DNA from: Fidelibacterota bacterium TCS52
GTDB lineage: Bacteria > Fidelibacterota > Fidelibacteria > Fidelibacterales > Fidelibacteraceae
Length of the DNA stretch: 14,756 nucleotides
NCBI GenBank assembly: GCA_001577215.1
Contig: LSCC01000010.1
Span: 1-14,756, forward strand
Reading direction: 5' to 3'
Both the position numbers and the translations under genes were made by a program. Below, piece by piece: positions 7,443 to 14,681 of the stretch. Under the pieces are notes generated by a model. It made no database searches. It saw only the letters and a program-made list of their open reading frames with translations, and was not told the origin of the DNA. How positions within the stretch are numbered: the first letter of the stretch is position 1; each line of letters starts with the position of its first letter.

Positions 7443-7470
7443 AATATATTAATTTTTTTATTAATTCCAA
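7443..7470 (-). promoter_or_regulatory. Likely promoter of the riboflavin operon
   Basis: On the minus strand a TTGGAA (7470-7465) and a TATATT (7448-7443) are 16 nt apart. Transcription would begin near 7436, exactly at the 5' edge of the FMN aptamer, which supports the assignment. The -35 match is only 4 of 6, so other AT-rich boxes nearby could serve instead. Confidence 0.45.
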
Positions 7471-7487
7471 AATAAAAAAGATTATTC

Positions 7488-7516
7488 TTGACAAATCAAT
7501 TAAACTTAATTATAAT
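7488..7516 (+). promoter_or_regulatory. Perfect consensus sigma70-type promoter for rho
   Basis: TTGACA (7488-7493) and TATAAT (7511-7516) are separated by exactly 17 nt, a full match to the housekeeping consensus. The expected transcript start is near 7523, leaving an AT-rich leader of about 80-90 nt before rho. It is back to back with the riboflavin promoter: the two -35 boxes are about 18 nt apart and the transcripts diverge. Confidence 0.85.
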
Positions 7517-7599
7517 TACATATCAATTTCAAAATAAAGCTTAATAACAAAGTGCAATAAATAATTATTGTAAAATAAAAGCACAAGTCAATATAAAAA

Positions 7600-8898
7600 A
7601 TGGAAGAGGGTATGGCAAACTCAAATCAAAATAACATGGAAAAACAATTTCATTCTATTTCAGAATTACAAAAATTTAAAAGTACTGTTTTAAAGCAACT
7701 TGGTAAAAAATTATATGTTACCGGTATGCGCAATATGAATAAACACGATCTGATCTATCAAATATTAGAAGCAGAGGTCGAATTAAAAGGAAAAGTTTTT
7801 GTACATGGTGTATTAGAGGTATTAAAAGATGGTTTCGGATTTATTCGAAATGCCAAAAACAATTATTTACAAAATGAATATGATACTTATATTTCTGCTT
7901 CGCAAATTAAAAAATTTTTATTAAAAAGCGGTCACATTATATCTGGTGAGGCGAGACCACCACAGAATAGTGAAAAATTTTTCTCTCTGCTTAAGGTATT
8001 GTCTATTAACGATCAAGGTCCCGATAAGGCAAAAATCCATTTACCTTTTGATAATTTGGTACCTTTATATCCGGAAGAACATTTACATTTGGAGACCAAA
8101 CAAAAAAATTATTCCATGCGAATCATGGATTTGCTAACACCAATTGGAAGGGGTCAAAGAGGTCTAATCGTAGCTCAGCCCAAAACAGGCAAGACAACTC
8201 TTTTACAGCAAATAGCAAACAGCATTTTGTCTAATCATCCGGATACAACCCTGATTGTTTTACTTATCGATGAACGCCCTGAAGAGGTAACTGACATGCA
8301 AAGACATGTGCATGCCGAAGTTATCAGTTCAACTTTTGACGAACCGCCTGAAAATCATGTACAAGTAGCAGAAATGGTTTTATCAAAAGCTAAGCGAATA
8401 GTAGAATATGGCAAAAATGTTGTTATTTTACTCGATAGTATCACAAGATTGGGGAGAGCGTACAACTCGATTGTTCCTCATTCCGGAAAAATTCTCTCCG
8501 GTGGAATTGACAGTAATGCCCTACATAGACCAAAACGCTTTTTCGGGTCGGCTCGCAACATTGAAGGTGGCGGTAGTTTAACAATAATCGCAACAGCATT
8601 AATAGATACCGGCAGCAAAATGGACGATGTAATTTTTGAAGAATTTAAAGGCACCGGTAATATGGAATTGGTTCTTGATAGAAGATTAACAGACCGTCGT
8701 GTTTATCCTTCCATTGATGTCAATCGATCGGGAACAAGAAAAGAAGAGCTTTTAATGACAAAATCAGAATTGGCAAGAACTTGGATACTAAGAAAACTAT
8801 TAAACGAAATGAGTCCTATAGAAGCAATGGAATTTTTAATTGGGAAATTATCTAATTCAAAAACAAATAAGGACTTTTTAAGGAAAATGAACGGATAG
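7600..8898 (+). CDS. rho: Transcription termination factor Rho
   Basis: The 432-aa protein is the hexameric RNA-dependent ATPase/helicase that ends transcription. The N-terminal Rho helix bundle spans about 17-62, and the primary RNA-binding cold-shock domain about 65-135 (DGFGFIR at 77-83, YISASQIKKF at 97-106). The ATPase has Walker A PKTGKTT at 194-200, catalytic E225 in IDERPEE (223-229), Walker B VVILLD at 274-279, the Q-loop region 295-310, the R-loop TGSK at 337-340, and the arginine finger R380 in SGTRKEE. Length is close to E. coli Rho (419 aa), without the long N-terminal insertions of some phyla. ATG 7600 is reported, but ATG 7612 may be the true start because the purine-rich GGAAGAGGG lies between the two. 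It is a single-gene unit facing birA. Confidence 0.98.
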   Translation: MEEGMANSNQNNMEKQFHSISELQKFKSTVLKQLGKKLYVTGMRNMNKHDLIYQILEAEVELKGKVFVHGVLEVLKDGFGFIRNAKNNYLQNEYDTYISASQIKKFLLKSGHIISGEARPPQNSEKFFSLLKVLSINDQGPDKAKIHLPFDNLVPLYPEEHLHLETKQKNYSMRIMDLLTPIGRGQRGLIVAQPKTGKTTLLQQIANSILSNHPDTTLIVLLIDERPEEVTDMQRHVHAEVISSTFDEPPENHVQVAEMVLSKAKRIVEYGKNVVILLDSITRLGRAYNSIVPHSGKILSGGIDSNALHRPKRFFGSARNIEGGGSLTIIATALIDTGSKMDDVIFEEFKGTGNMELVLDRRLTDRRVYPSIDVNRSGTRKEELLMTKSELARTWILRKLLNEMSPIEAMEFLIGKLSNSKTNKDFLRKMNG

Positions 8899-8918
8899 TA
8901 GAACAGGCGAATAACAAT

Positions 8919-9692
8919 TTATTCAATTTCACCAATTGAAAATAATTCTTTCTTTCCATTAACTTCACAAATTAAATAACCATTCTGCGCAAATTCTAAA
9001 GGTCGCACAAAAATAGTTTTACCGTCCTTAGTAAATTTAATTTTTTTATTCCTGTTATATATGCTTTTATTCAGACGCAATAAATATTTGTGGAAATTGT
9101 CTTTGTTATATTCATCATAATAATAATTGATTTTATTATTTAGAGATTGAAAAATATTAAATATATTACTTCGTTTATAAACAATCTCTTTTAAGGCAAT
9201 TGGTGGATTTCTAAATATGTTCTCTTTCGAGAATGAATTGTTAATATTGATACCAATGCCGATAACTACTTTGATATTTTCACCTTTGATTTTCGTTTGG
9301 GTAAGTATTCCGCATATTTTTTTATCTTTATAATAAATATCGTTCGGCCATTTAATTGTAAGATTCGCGAAATCATTGGTCAATTTTTCCAGTTCCTCTT
9401 TCACAGCTAAAGCAATTAAAACAATAAATCTATAGAATTTTTGCAGATCATCAATTTGTTGAAACAAAATTGAAAAATATAAACCACCTTTCTCAGAGTG
9501 CCATTTTCTATTATATCTGCCGACTCCATCAGTTTGGGTATCAGCAATTAAAATGTCTCCACTTGAAAATAACCCATCTTTATTTTCTAACATTACGGTA
9601 TTTGTAGAAGATATCTTCTTACAATAATATATATTTCTCCCGACAGTTAACTCATTATGTGATTTTAATCTAATCTTTTCTACTTTATTCAA
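8919..9692 (-). CDS. birA: Biotin--[biotin carboxyl-carrier protein] ligase, lacking the HTH domain
   Basis: The 257-aa protein activates biotin with ATP and attaches it to a lysine of carrier proteins such as acetyl-CoA carboxylase BCCP. The catalytic domain has SSTN at 28-31, the biotinyl-AMP loop GVGRYNRKW at 56-64 and GGLYFS at 69-74, KWPND at 114-118 and KKICGIL near 124-130, whose lysine aligns with the E. coli adenylation lysine. The C-terminal SH3-like cap is about 210-257. The N terminus has no winged helix, so it is the monofunctional type that cannot act as the biotin operon repressor. The first arginine of the usual GRGR loop is valine here, while the second, needed to hold the adenylate, is kept. 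It converges on rho; the stop codons are 20 nt apart. Confidence 0.93.
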   Translation of the reverse strand: MNKVEKIRLKSHNELTVGRNIYYCKKISSTNTVMLENKDGLFSSGDILIADTQTDGVGRYNRKWHSEKGGLYFSILFQQIDDLQKFYRFIVLIALAVKEELEKLTNDFANLTIKWPNDIYYKDKKICGILTQTKIKGENIKVVIGIGININNSFSKENIFRNPPIALKEIVYKRSNIFNIFQSLNNKINYYYDEYNKDNFHKYLLRLNKSIYNRNKKIKFTKDGKTIFVRPLEFAQNGYLICEVNGKKELFSIGEIE

Positions 9693-9706
9693 TTGATATT
9701 TCCAGA

Positions 9707-9734
9707 TTGTTTCCTATAACATCATTTATATAAA
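9707..9734 (+). promoter_or_regulatory. Candidate promoter of the etf operon
   Basis: TTGTTT (9707-9712) and TATAAA (9729-9734) are 16 nt apart in the 107-nt gap between birA and etfB. A second pair, TTGTGT (9749-9754) and TAATAT (9772-9777) with a 17-nt spacer, would give a much shorter leader. The sequence alone does not decide between them; at least one promoter must lie here, because birA points away. Confidence 0.35.
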
Positions 9735-9799
9735 TTTATCATTTTTTTTTGTGTTTTCAAAAAGAAAATCGTAATATATGAGTTAAAATTGGGGGAAAT

Positions 9800-10663
9800 G
9801 TGTCGTATAATATCATAGTATTAGCAAAACAAGTTCCGGACACAAAAAACATAACAGGTGATGCAATGAAGCCGGATGGCACGGTAAACAGAATCGCATT
9901 ACCGACAATTTTTAATCCGGAAGATTTAAATGCTTTGGAAGAAGCATTAAAAATAAAAGATGAATATGGAGCAAAAATTACTGTTCTTACAATGGGGCCA
10001 CCAAGCGCTGCCGAAGTTTTGCGCCAATCTTTATTTCGAGGAGCAGATGATGTGATCTTGCTTTCCGATAGAAAATTTGCTGCAGCAGACACACTCGCAA
10101 CCTCTTATGTTTTATCTCTCGCTATAAAAAAAATCGGAAAATTTGATCTGATAATCGGAGGCAGACAGGCAATTGACGGCGATACGGCTCAAGTTGGTCC
10201 TCAAACCGCAGAAAAACTGAAAGTCAATCAAGCAACTTGTGTTAATGACATTGTTGAATTAACCAATGATAGTATCACAGTAAACAGAAATACAGACCAT
10301 GGTTCTGAAACTATAAAAACAAAATTGCCAATTCTGCTAACAATTACAGCCGAAGCAAACACTCCTCGCCCACCATCTGTTAAGAAAACATTAACATATA
10401 AAAATGCTCTTTCGTTAATTGAAAAAAATGATTATGATGAAGAATATTTAAAATCTAATAAGAAACCATTCGTAATTAAAAATTGGGATCATAAGGATAT
10501 TAATGCTAAAACCGAACGATGCGGATTAACCGGTTCGCCAACTCAAGTGAAAAAAATTGAAAATATTGTTCTTGAAACCGGCAATTTTAAGAATATCGAA
10601 AATTCTGCAAGCGGTATTAAAAATTTAATTTCTGAATTAATGTCAGAACATATAATCGGCTAG
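9800..10663 (+). CDS. etfB: Electron transfer flavoprotein beta subunit, bifurcating-type motif
   Basis: The 287-aa protein is the beta chain of ETF, which with EtfA carries electrons between acyl-CoA dehydrogenases and the rest of metabolism. It begins LAKQVPDT (8-15), has TMGPP at 64-68 and GADDVILLSDRKF at 81-93, and a key GRQAIDGDTAQVGP motif at 121-134. From memory, this GDTAQVGP form, together with SPTQV near 246-250, is characteristic of flavin-bifurcating ETFs such as that of Acidaminococcus, whereas mitochondrial-type EtfB has a KQAIDDD-NQTG form. The start codon is GTG, preceded by GGGGGA; an ATG two bases earlier is in another frame. It is first in a four-gene operon, 30 nt before etfA. 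Confidence 0.96.
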   Translation: MSYNIIVLAKQVPDTKNITGDAMKPDGTVNRIALPTIFNPEDLNALEEALKIKDEYGAKITVLTMGPPSAAEVLRQSLFRGADDVILLSDRKFAAADTLATSYVLSLAIKKIGKFDLIIGGRQAIDGDTAQVGPQTAEKLKVNQATCVNDIVELTNDSITVNRNTDHGSETIKTKLPILLTITAEANTPRPPSVKKTLTYKNALSLIEKNDYDEEYLKSNKKPFVIKNWDHKDINAKTERCGLTGSPTQVKKIENIVLETGNFKNIENSASGIKNLISELMSEHIIG

Positions 10664-10693
10664 AAAAAATATTATTAAAGGTAATAAGTAAAT

Positions 10694-11713
10694 ATGAACG
10701 AAGTGTTAGTATATATCGAATTACAAAATGAAAAAATCGCAGATGTTTCGTTAGAGTTATTAGGTAAAGCACAAGATTTAGCAAAAAAAACATCAGCAAA
10801 ATGTGGCGCAATTTTAATTGGTAATAATATAAAAAATCATCATGAAATTCTTTTTCAATATGGAGCCGACACAATTTATTCTACTGAAGATCTTTCATTA
10901 AAAAATTATGCGCCCCTTCCATACACAAAAACAGTTTGTGAGATTGTCGAAAAAAGTAAACCTCAAATTGTTTTATATGGAGCAACCGTGAATGGAAGAG
11001 ATCTTGCGCCTCGCATTGCATCAAAATTGAAAGTTGGGCTTACCGCGGATTGTACTGAATTACAAATTGGTGATTACCAAAAGAAGAAAAAGGGCGAAAT
11101 TAAAAATTATAAAAACATACTTTATCAAATTCGACCTGCGTTTGGCGGTAACATAATTGCTACAATTGTTAGTCCGGATCACAGGCCACAAATGGCAACT
11201 GTAAGACCCGGCGTTATGAAGGTCAAAAAAAATGATAAAACAAATTCAGGGAAAGTTGTTAATATAAAAACAGATATTCCACAAGAGCTTCTTATTACAG
11301 AGATAATAAAAACTATTAAAATAGAAAAAAACGTTGATTTGAATGCATCTTCGATTATTGTTGCCGGTGGAATGGGAGTTGGCTCAAAAGAAAATTTTAA
11401 ATTAATTCACAAATTGGCAAAGACATTAGGTGGAATTGTTGGCGCTTCCCGTGCTGCTGTTGATGCTAATTTTATTAATGCCGACCATCAAATCGGACAG
11501 ACCGGAACAACCGTACAGCCGAAATTATATATCGCAGTTGGAATTTCCGGACAAATTCAACACATTGCCGGAATGAGTAATTCAAATAGAATAATAGCAA
11601 TTAACACGGATAAAGATGCGCCGATTTTTCAGATAGCAAACTATGGAATTGTTGGTGATTTTAATGATGTCATTCCAAAACTAATTAAAACATTTAAAAC
11701 ATTAAAAAAATAG
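10694..11713 (+). CDS. etfA: Electron transfer flavoprotein alpha subunit
   Basis: The 339-aa protein pairs with EtfB. The N-terminal half (1-200) is the Rossmann-like domain, with YGATVNGRDLAPRIA at 95-109 and VGLTADCTEL at 114-123. The C-terminal half binds FAD: VAGGMGVGSKENF at 223-235, GASRAAVDANF at 250-260, QIGQTG at 266-271, YIAVGISGQIQHIAGM at 279-294, and the closing DAPIFQIANYGIVGD at 308-322. There is no N-terminal ferredoxin-like extension with cysteine clusters, so it is the simple form. A weak AAAGGT site precedes the ATG. It lies 20 nt before the dehydrogenase gene, and gene order and spacing make a functional complex with it likely. Confidence 0.96.
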   Translation: MNEVLVYIELQNEKIADVSLELLGKAQDLAKKTSAKCGAILIGNNIKNHHEILFQYGADTIYSTEDLSLKNYAPLPYTKTVCEIVEKSKPQIVLYGATVNGRDLAPRIASKLKVGLTADCTELQIGDYQKKKKGEIKNYKNILYQIRPAFGGNIIATIVSPDHRPQMATVRPGVMKVKKNDKTNSGKVVNIKTDIPQELLITEIIKTIKIEKNVDLNASSIIVAGGMGVGSKENFKLIHKLAKTLGGIVGASRAAVDANFINADHQIGQTGTTVQPKLYIAVGISGQIQHIAGMSNSNRIIAINTDKDAPIFQIANYGIVGDFNDVIPKLIKTFKTLKK

Positions 11714-11733
11714 ATGCGGTAAAGGATATAAAC

Positions 11734-13458
11734 ATGTCAAATTTTTTTGAAGATAATGATGATCTGGTATTTCATTTTAAACATGTTGACTTAGATAAAA
11801 TTATTGAATTTAGAGAAGATAATTTTGCAAAATCTAATAAATATGGATATGCGCCAAAAGATTTAGATGACGCAAAAGATTCCTACGAGAAAATATTAAA
11901 TATTACCGGAAAAATTGCTGGTGATGTTATTGAACCGAATGCTGTGGAGGTGGACGAACTTGGTGTAAAGTACCAAAACGGAAAGGTGATTTATGCTCCC
12001 GGAACCAAGACAGGTCTTGATGCTATGAGACAAGCGGATTTAATGGGATTTACAATTCCAAGAAAATATGGCGGATTAAATTGTCCAATGACCTTATATT
12101 GTATGGCAATTGAAATGACTTCACGAGCCGATGCCGCTTTTATGAATATATTTGGTTTACAAAGTGATATTGCCGACACCATTTATAAGTATGCAGATGA
12201 GAAGTTAAAAGATAAATATTTGCCTATGCTTTGTGACGGAAATGTTACTTCCTCAATGGCACTGACCGAACCCGATGCGGGAAGCGATCTCCAAGCTGTA
12301 ATGGTGAAAGCATATCAAGACGAATCCGGACAATGGTTTTTGAATGGAGTAAAAAGATTTATAACGAATGGTAATGGTGAAATATCATTAGTTCTAGCTC
12401 GCAGTGAAGAGGGAAGCGAAGACGGTCGAGGTTTGTCAATGTTTCTCTATGAGCGAGATGATAAAATGAAAATTCGCCGAATAGAAAAAAAATTGGGAAT
12501 ACATGGTTCGCCAACTTGTGAAATGCAATTCAATGATGCACCGGCATTTCTAATTGGAAAAAGAAGGGTTGGGCTTATTAAATATGTAATGTCATTAATG
12601 AATGAGGCGAGAATTGGAATTGGTGCGCAAGCATTGGGAATAGCAGAAGCTGCATATCGTGAAGCAAAAAAATATTCCGAAGAGAGAAAACAATTCAAAC
12701 AATCAATAAAAAATTTCATTGCCGTTAGTGAATTGCTTGGAAATATGAAAGTAAAAATTGAGGCGGGACGTTCCCTTTTATACGAAACTGCAGTAATTGT
12801 TGATATGAAAAATGGCATTGAAGAACACATTAAAAAATATCCTGAAGACAAGAAAAAATATCGCGCCGAATTGAAAAAATATACAGCATTGGCTAATATG
12901 TTGACACCGATGGTAAAAGCATATAATTCCGAAATGGCAAATGAGGTGGCAAATGATGGAATTCAAATTCACGGCGGAACGGGCTATATGAAAGAGTTTA
13001 AAGCAGAGAGACATTTTAGAGATGCGAGAATTACAAATATCTATGAAGGCACAACACAACTTCAAGTGGTCGCTGCGATCGGTGGAATTATGAAAGGAGT
13101 TTTTGAAAATCTAATTGATGGATATGAAGAAAATAATGATTTCAATTCACTTGAAGTGTTTCATAAAAAAGCAAAAAAAATGGTTACATCTGTAAACGAG
13201 GCAATTAATTTTATTAAAGAAAATAACGATAAAGATTTTCAATCATATCATGCAAGACGCTTGGTAGAAATGAGCACCGACACGATCATTGCTTATCTGT
13301 TTTTGAAAGATGCAAAATATTCAAAAAGAAAAAAAGAAGTACTGAAATATTTCTTAGAATATGCTTTACCGGAAGTAAAAATGAAGAGTGAAATTATTTT
13401 GAATAAGACATCTTCATTTTTAGAAAATAAAATAACAATTTTAGAAGATAACAATTAA
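11734..13458 (+). CDS. Acyl-CoA dehydrogenase, long form with C-terminal extension
   Basis: The 574-aa flavoprotein oxidises (or, in reverse, forms) the alpha-beta bond of an acyl-CoA using FAD and exchanges electrons with ETF. The family core is clear: GFTIPRKYGG at 105-114, MALTEPDAGSD at 175-185 (FAD binding), RFITNG at 208-213, ARIGIGAQALGIAEAAY at 292-308, ERKQF at 317-321, QIHGGTGYM at 411-419, and IYEGTTQLQ at 436-444, whose E438 occupies the catalytic-base position. It is longer than the usual 380 aa: an N-terminal addition, a charged insertion about 355-385, and a helical tail about 460-574 resembling the extension of large dehydrogenases such as DmdC. Chain length or substrate preference cannot be read off. 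An AAAGGAT site precedes the ATG. It is co-transcribed with etfBA and 12 nt from the NifU-like gene. Confidence 0.95.
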   Translation: MSNFFEDNDDLVFHFKHVDLDKIIEFREDNFAKSNKYGYAPKDLDDAKDSYEKILNITGKIAGDVIEPNAVEVDELGVKYQNGKVIYAPGTKTGLDAMRQADLMGFTIPRKYGGLNCPMTLYCMAIEMTSRADAAFMNIFGLQSDIADTIYKYADEKLKDKYLPMLCDGNVTSSMALTEPDAGSDLQAVMVKAYQDESGQWFLNGVKRFITNGNGEISLVLARSEEGSEDGRGLSMFLYERDDKMKIRRIEKKLGIHGSPTCEMQFNDAPAFLIGKRRVGLIKYVMSLMNEARIGIGAQALGIAEAAYREAKKYSEERKQFKQSIKNFIAVSELLGNMKVKIEAGRSLLYETAVIVDMKNGIEEHIKKYPEDKKKYRAELKKYTALANMLTPMVKAYNSEMANEVANDGIQIHGGTGYMKEFKAERHFRDARITNIYEGTTQLQVVAAIGGIMKGVFENLIDGYEENNDFNSLEVFHKKAKKMVTSVNEAINFIKENNDKDFQSYHARRLVEMSTDTIIAYLFLKDAKYSKRKKEVLKYFLEYALPEVKMKSEIILNKTSSFLENKITILEDNN

Positions 13459-13470
13459 ATAGGAGAAATA

Positions 13471-13698
13471 ATGTTAGATCAAGAAAAAGTAAAAAAAGTT
13501 TTAAATAGTGTTAGACCATCTTTACAAATGGATGGCGGCGATGTTGAGCTAGTGAAAATTCGCGAGGATAATGTAGTTGAAGTGAAATTAAAAGGAGCAT
13601 GCGGCGGATGTCCAATGGCAACAATGACACTGAAAATGGGAATTGAAAAGGCAATGCAGAAAGAAATTCCCGAAGTGAAAGAAGTCGTTTCTGTTTAG
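13471..13698 (+). CDS. NifU C-terminal domain (Nfu-type) iron-sulfur carrier
   Basis: The 75-aa protein is a stand-alone Nfu domain that holds a [4Fe-4S] cluster at a dimer interface and hands it to client enzymes. It has RPSLQMDGGDVEL at 15-27 and the CGGC motif at 44-47 (KGACGGCPMA). The size is right for the minimal form with no A-type or IscU domain. AGGAG lies 6 nt before the ATG, and it follows the dehydrogenase by 12 nt. EtfAB and acyl-CoA dehydrogenases are flavoproteins without iron-sulfur clusters, so its place here hints at an iron-sulfur partner such as a quinone or ferredoxin oxidoreductase elsewhere. That last point is inference. Confidence 0.95.
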   Translation: MLDQEKVKKVLNSVRPSLQMDGGDVELVKIREDNVVEVKLKGACGGCPMATMTLKMGIEKAMQKEIPEVKEVVSV

Positions 13699-13877
13699 TT
13701 AATAAGCTTTTTAAAAAACATGTAATTATTAGAGGAATACACATATGTTCATGTTATGCACAATAATGGCCAAACTAAATCACATCTAAATTAATTTATT
13801 TGCTATTTTCAAAAATAATCCTTGTTTAGTTTAAGTTTAATTATTAATTTATATTAGTTAAAGAGAATGAGCAATTT
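13699..13877 (+). other. AT-rich tail of the operon with a short truncated start
   Basis: This stretch holds no full gene. AGAGGA (13731-13736) stands 8 nt before an ATG at 13745, a normal translation start placed as if for the next operon gene, but the frame ends after 14 codons at 13787-13789 (MFMLCTIMAKLNHI). It may be the stub of a gene broken by accessory DNA, or a leader peptide. No terminator with a convincing stem and T-run was found after the NifU-like gene. Confidence 0.4.
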
Positions 13878-14024
13878 ATGATTAATGAGAGATATATAGA
13901 AAATAAATATCATGACACATATATACCAATATTAGTGGTGTATGAACCATGGTGTTTATACAAATGTTGTATACAATTGAACAGAAGAATAGTTAGTTTG
14001 TTTATGAGTAAAAGAAGTCAATGA
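13878..14024 (+). CDS. Small unknown protein coupled to the next gene
   Basis: A frame of 48 codons starts with ATG at 13878 and ends in a TGA whose bases overlap the ATG of the downstream gene (ATGA at 14021-14024), the usual form of translational coupling. The product is basic with a hydrophobic centre (IPILVVY at 17-22) and two adjacent cysteines at 30-31. There is only a weak AGAG upstream. I recognise no family. The frame is short enough to be chance in AT-rich DNA; the exact overlap is the main argument that it is real. Confidence 0.35.
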   Translation: MINERYIENKYHDTYIPILVVYEPWCLYKCCIQLNRRIVSLFMSKRSQ

Positions 14025-14668
14025 ATATAATTACAAAAATATGCAGAATATGCAGAGGTAATAAGCCATATTACCCAAGAGACCAATACTATAAAAACCT
14101 ATTAAATAAGTATAAAGATTTAGAACCATATTTAAGTCTAACAAATCTTCATAATAAAAAAGCATTATTGACAGATAGAAATATTGGTTTTTCTGATAGT
14201 CAGCTATTTAAGAAAAATGAAAGAAAATATTTTAAAAAAAAATATGGAAAACCCAATTACGTAATCGTGAATAAATATTCATTTGGTAAAATTACGATAT
14301 GGTTCTATCGAGTCAATATAGCTAGTCAAGAAGCAAACATGGAACTGCATTTTTTTCAAAATTCATTATTTATGTACAATTATATATTCCCATATTTAAA
14401 AAAAAATAGCGATAAAAACAATCTGTTGAATGTTATTAAAAAAAAATACAGAATTGATAAGGAAATAAATAAAATCCCCAATTATTATATAATGGATAAA
14501 AAAAAATCAGTTATTAATATATTTGAAAGTTTTGGTTTTAAAATCAATTATGTTTTGAACACTAACTCTAATTTATTTCATAAAATGAATGATGATTTTA
14601 AAGTAGCAATAGAAAGAGACAAACAAATAAAAAATCAGTATAAGCAAGAACTCTACGAAAAGTTATAA
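14021..14668 (+). CDS. Unrecognised basic protein in accessory DNA
   Basis: The 215-aa product is rich in lysine, asparagine and tyrosine. A CRICRG motif near residues 8-13 gives one Cys-x-x-Cys pair, which is too little to call a zinc finger. The centre (about 75-125) alternates charged and aromatic residues (YVIVNKYSF, ITIWFYR, MELHFFQNSLFMYNYIF), suggesting a beta-sheet domain, and the ends are helical. No signal peptide or membrane span is visible. Its base composition is more AT-rich than that of the operon to its left, and an attC-like sequence follows its stop codon, so it may be a horizontally acquired cassette gene. Function unknown. Confidence 0.6.
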   Translation: MNIITKICRICRGNKPYYPRDQYYKNLLNKYKDLEPYLSLTNLHNKKALLTDRNIGFSDSQLFKKNERKYFKKKYGKPNYVIVNKYSFGKITIWFYRVNIASQEANMELHFFQNSLFMYNYIFPYLKKNSDKNNLLNVIKKKYRIDKEINKIPNYYIMDKKKSVINIFESFGFKINYVLNTNSNLFHKMNDDFKVAIERDKQIKNQYKQELYEKL

Positions 14669-14681
14669 CAAATCAACTGTA

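Noticed and set aside
8179..8200. Rho Walker A preceded by glutamine (QPKTGKT) instead of the E. coli proline
   Set aside because: This form is, as far as I recall, common in Rho of Bacteroidota and relatives, and all catalytic residues are present.
8922..8940. Inverted repeat TTCAATT-TCACC-AATTGAA between the ends of rho and birA, a possible bidirectional terminator
   Set aside because: The stem is almost all A-T, lies within the last codons of birA, and no T-run follows on either strand.
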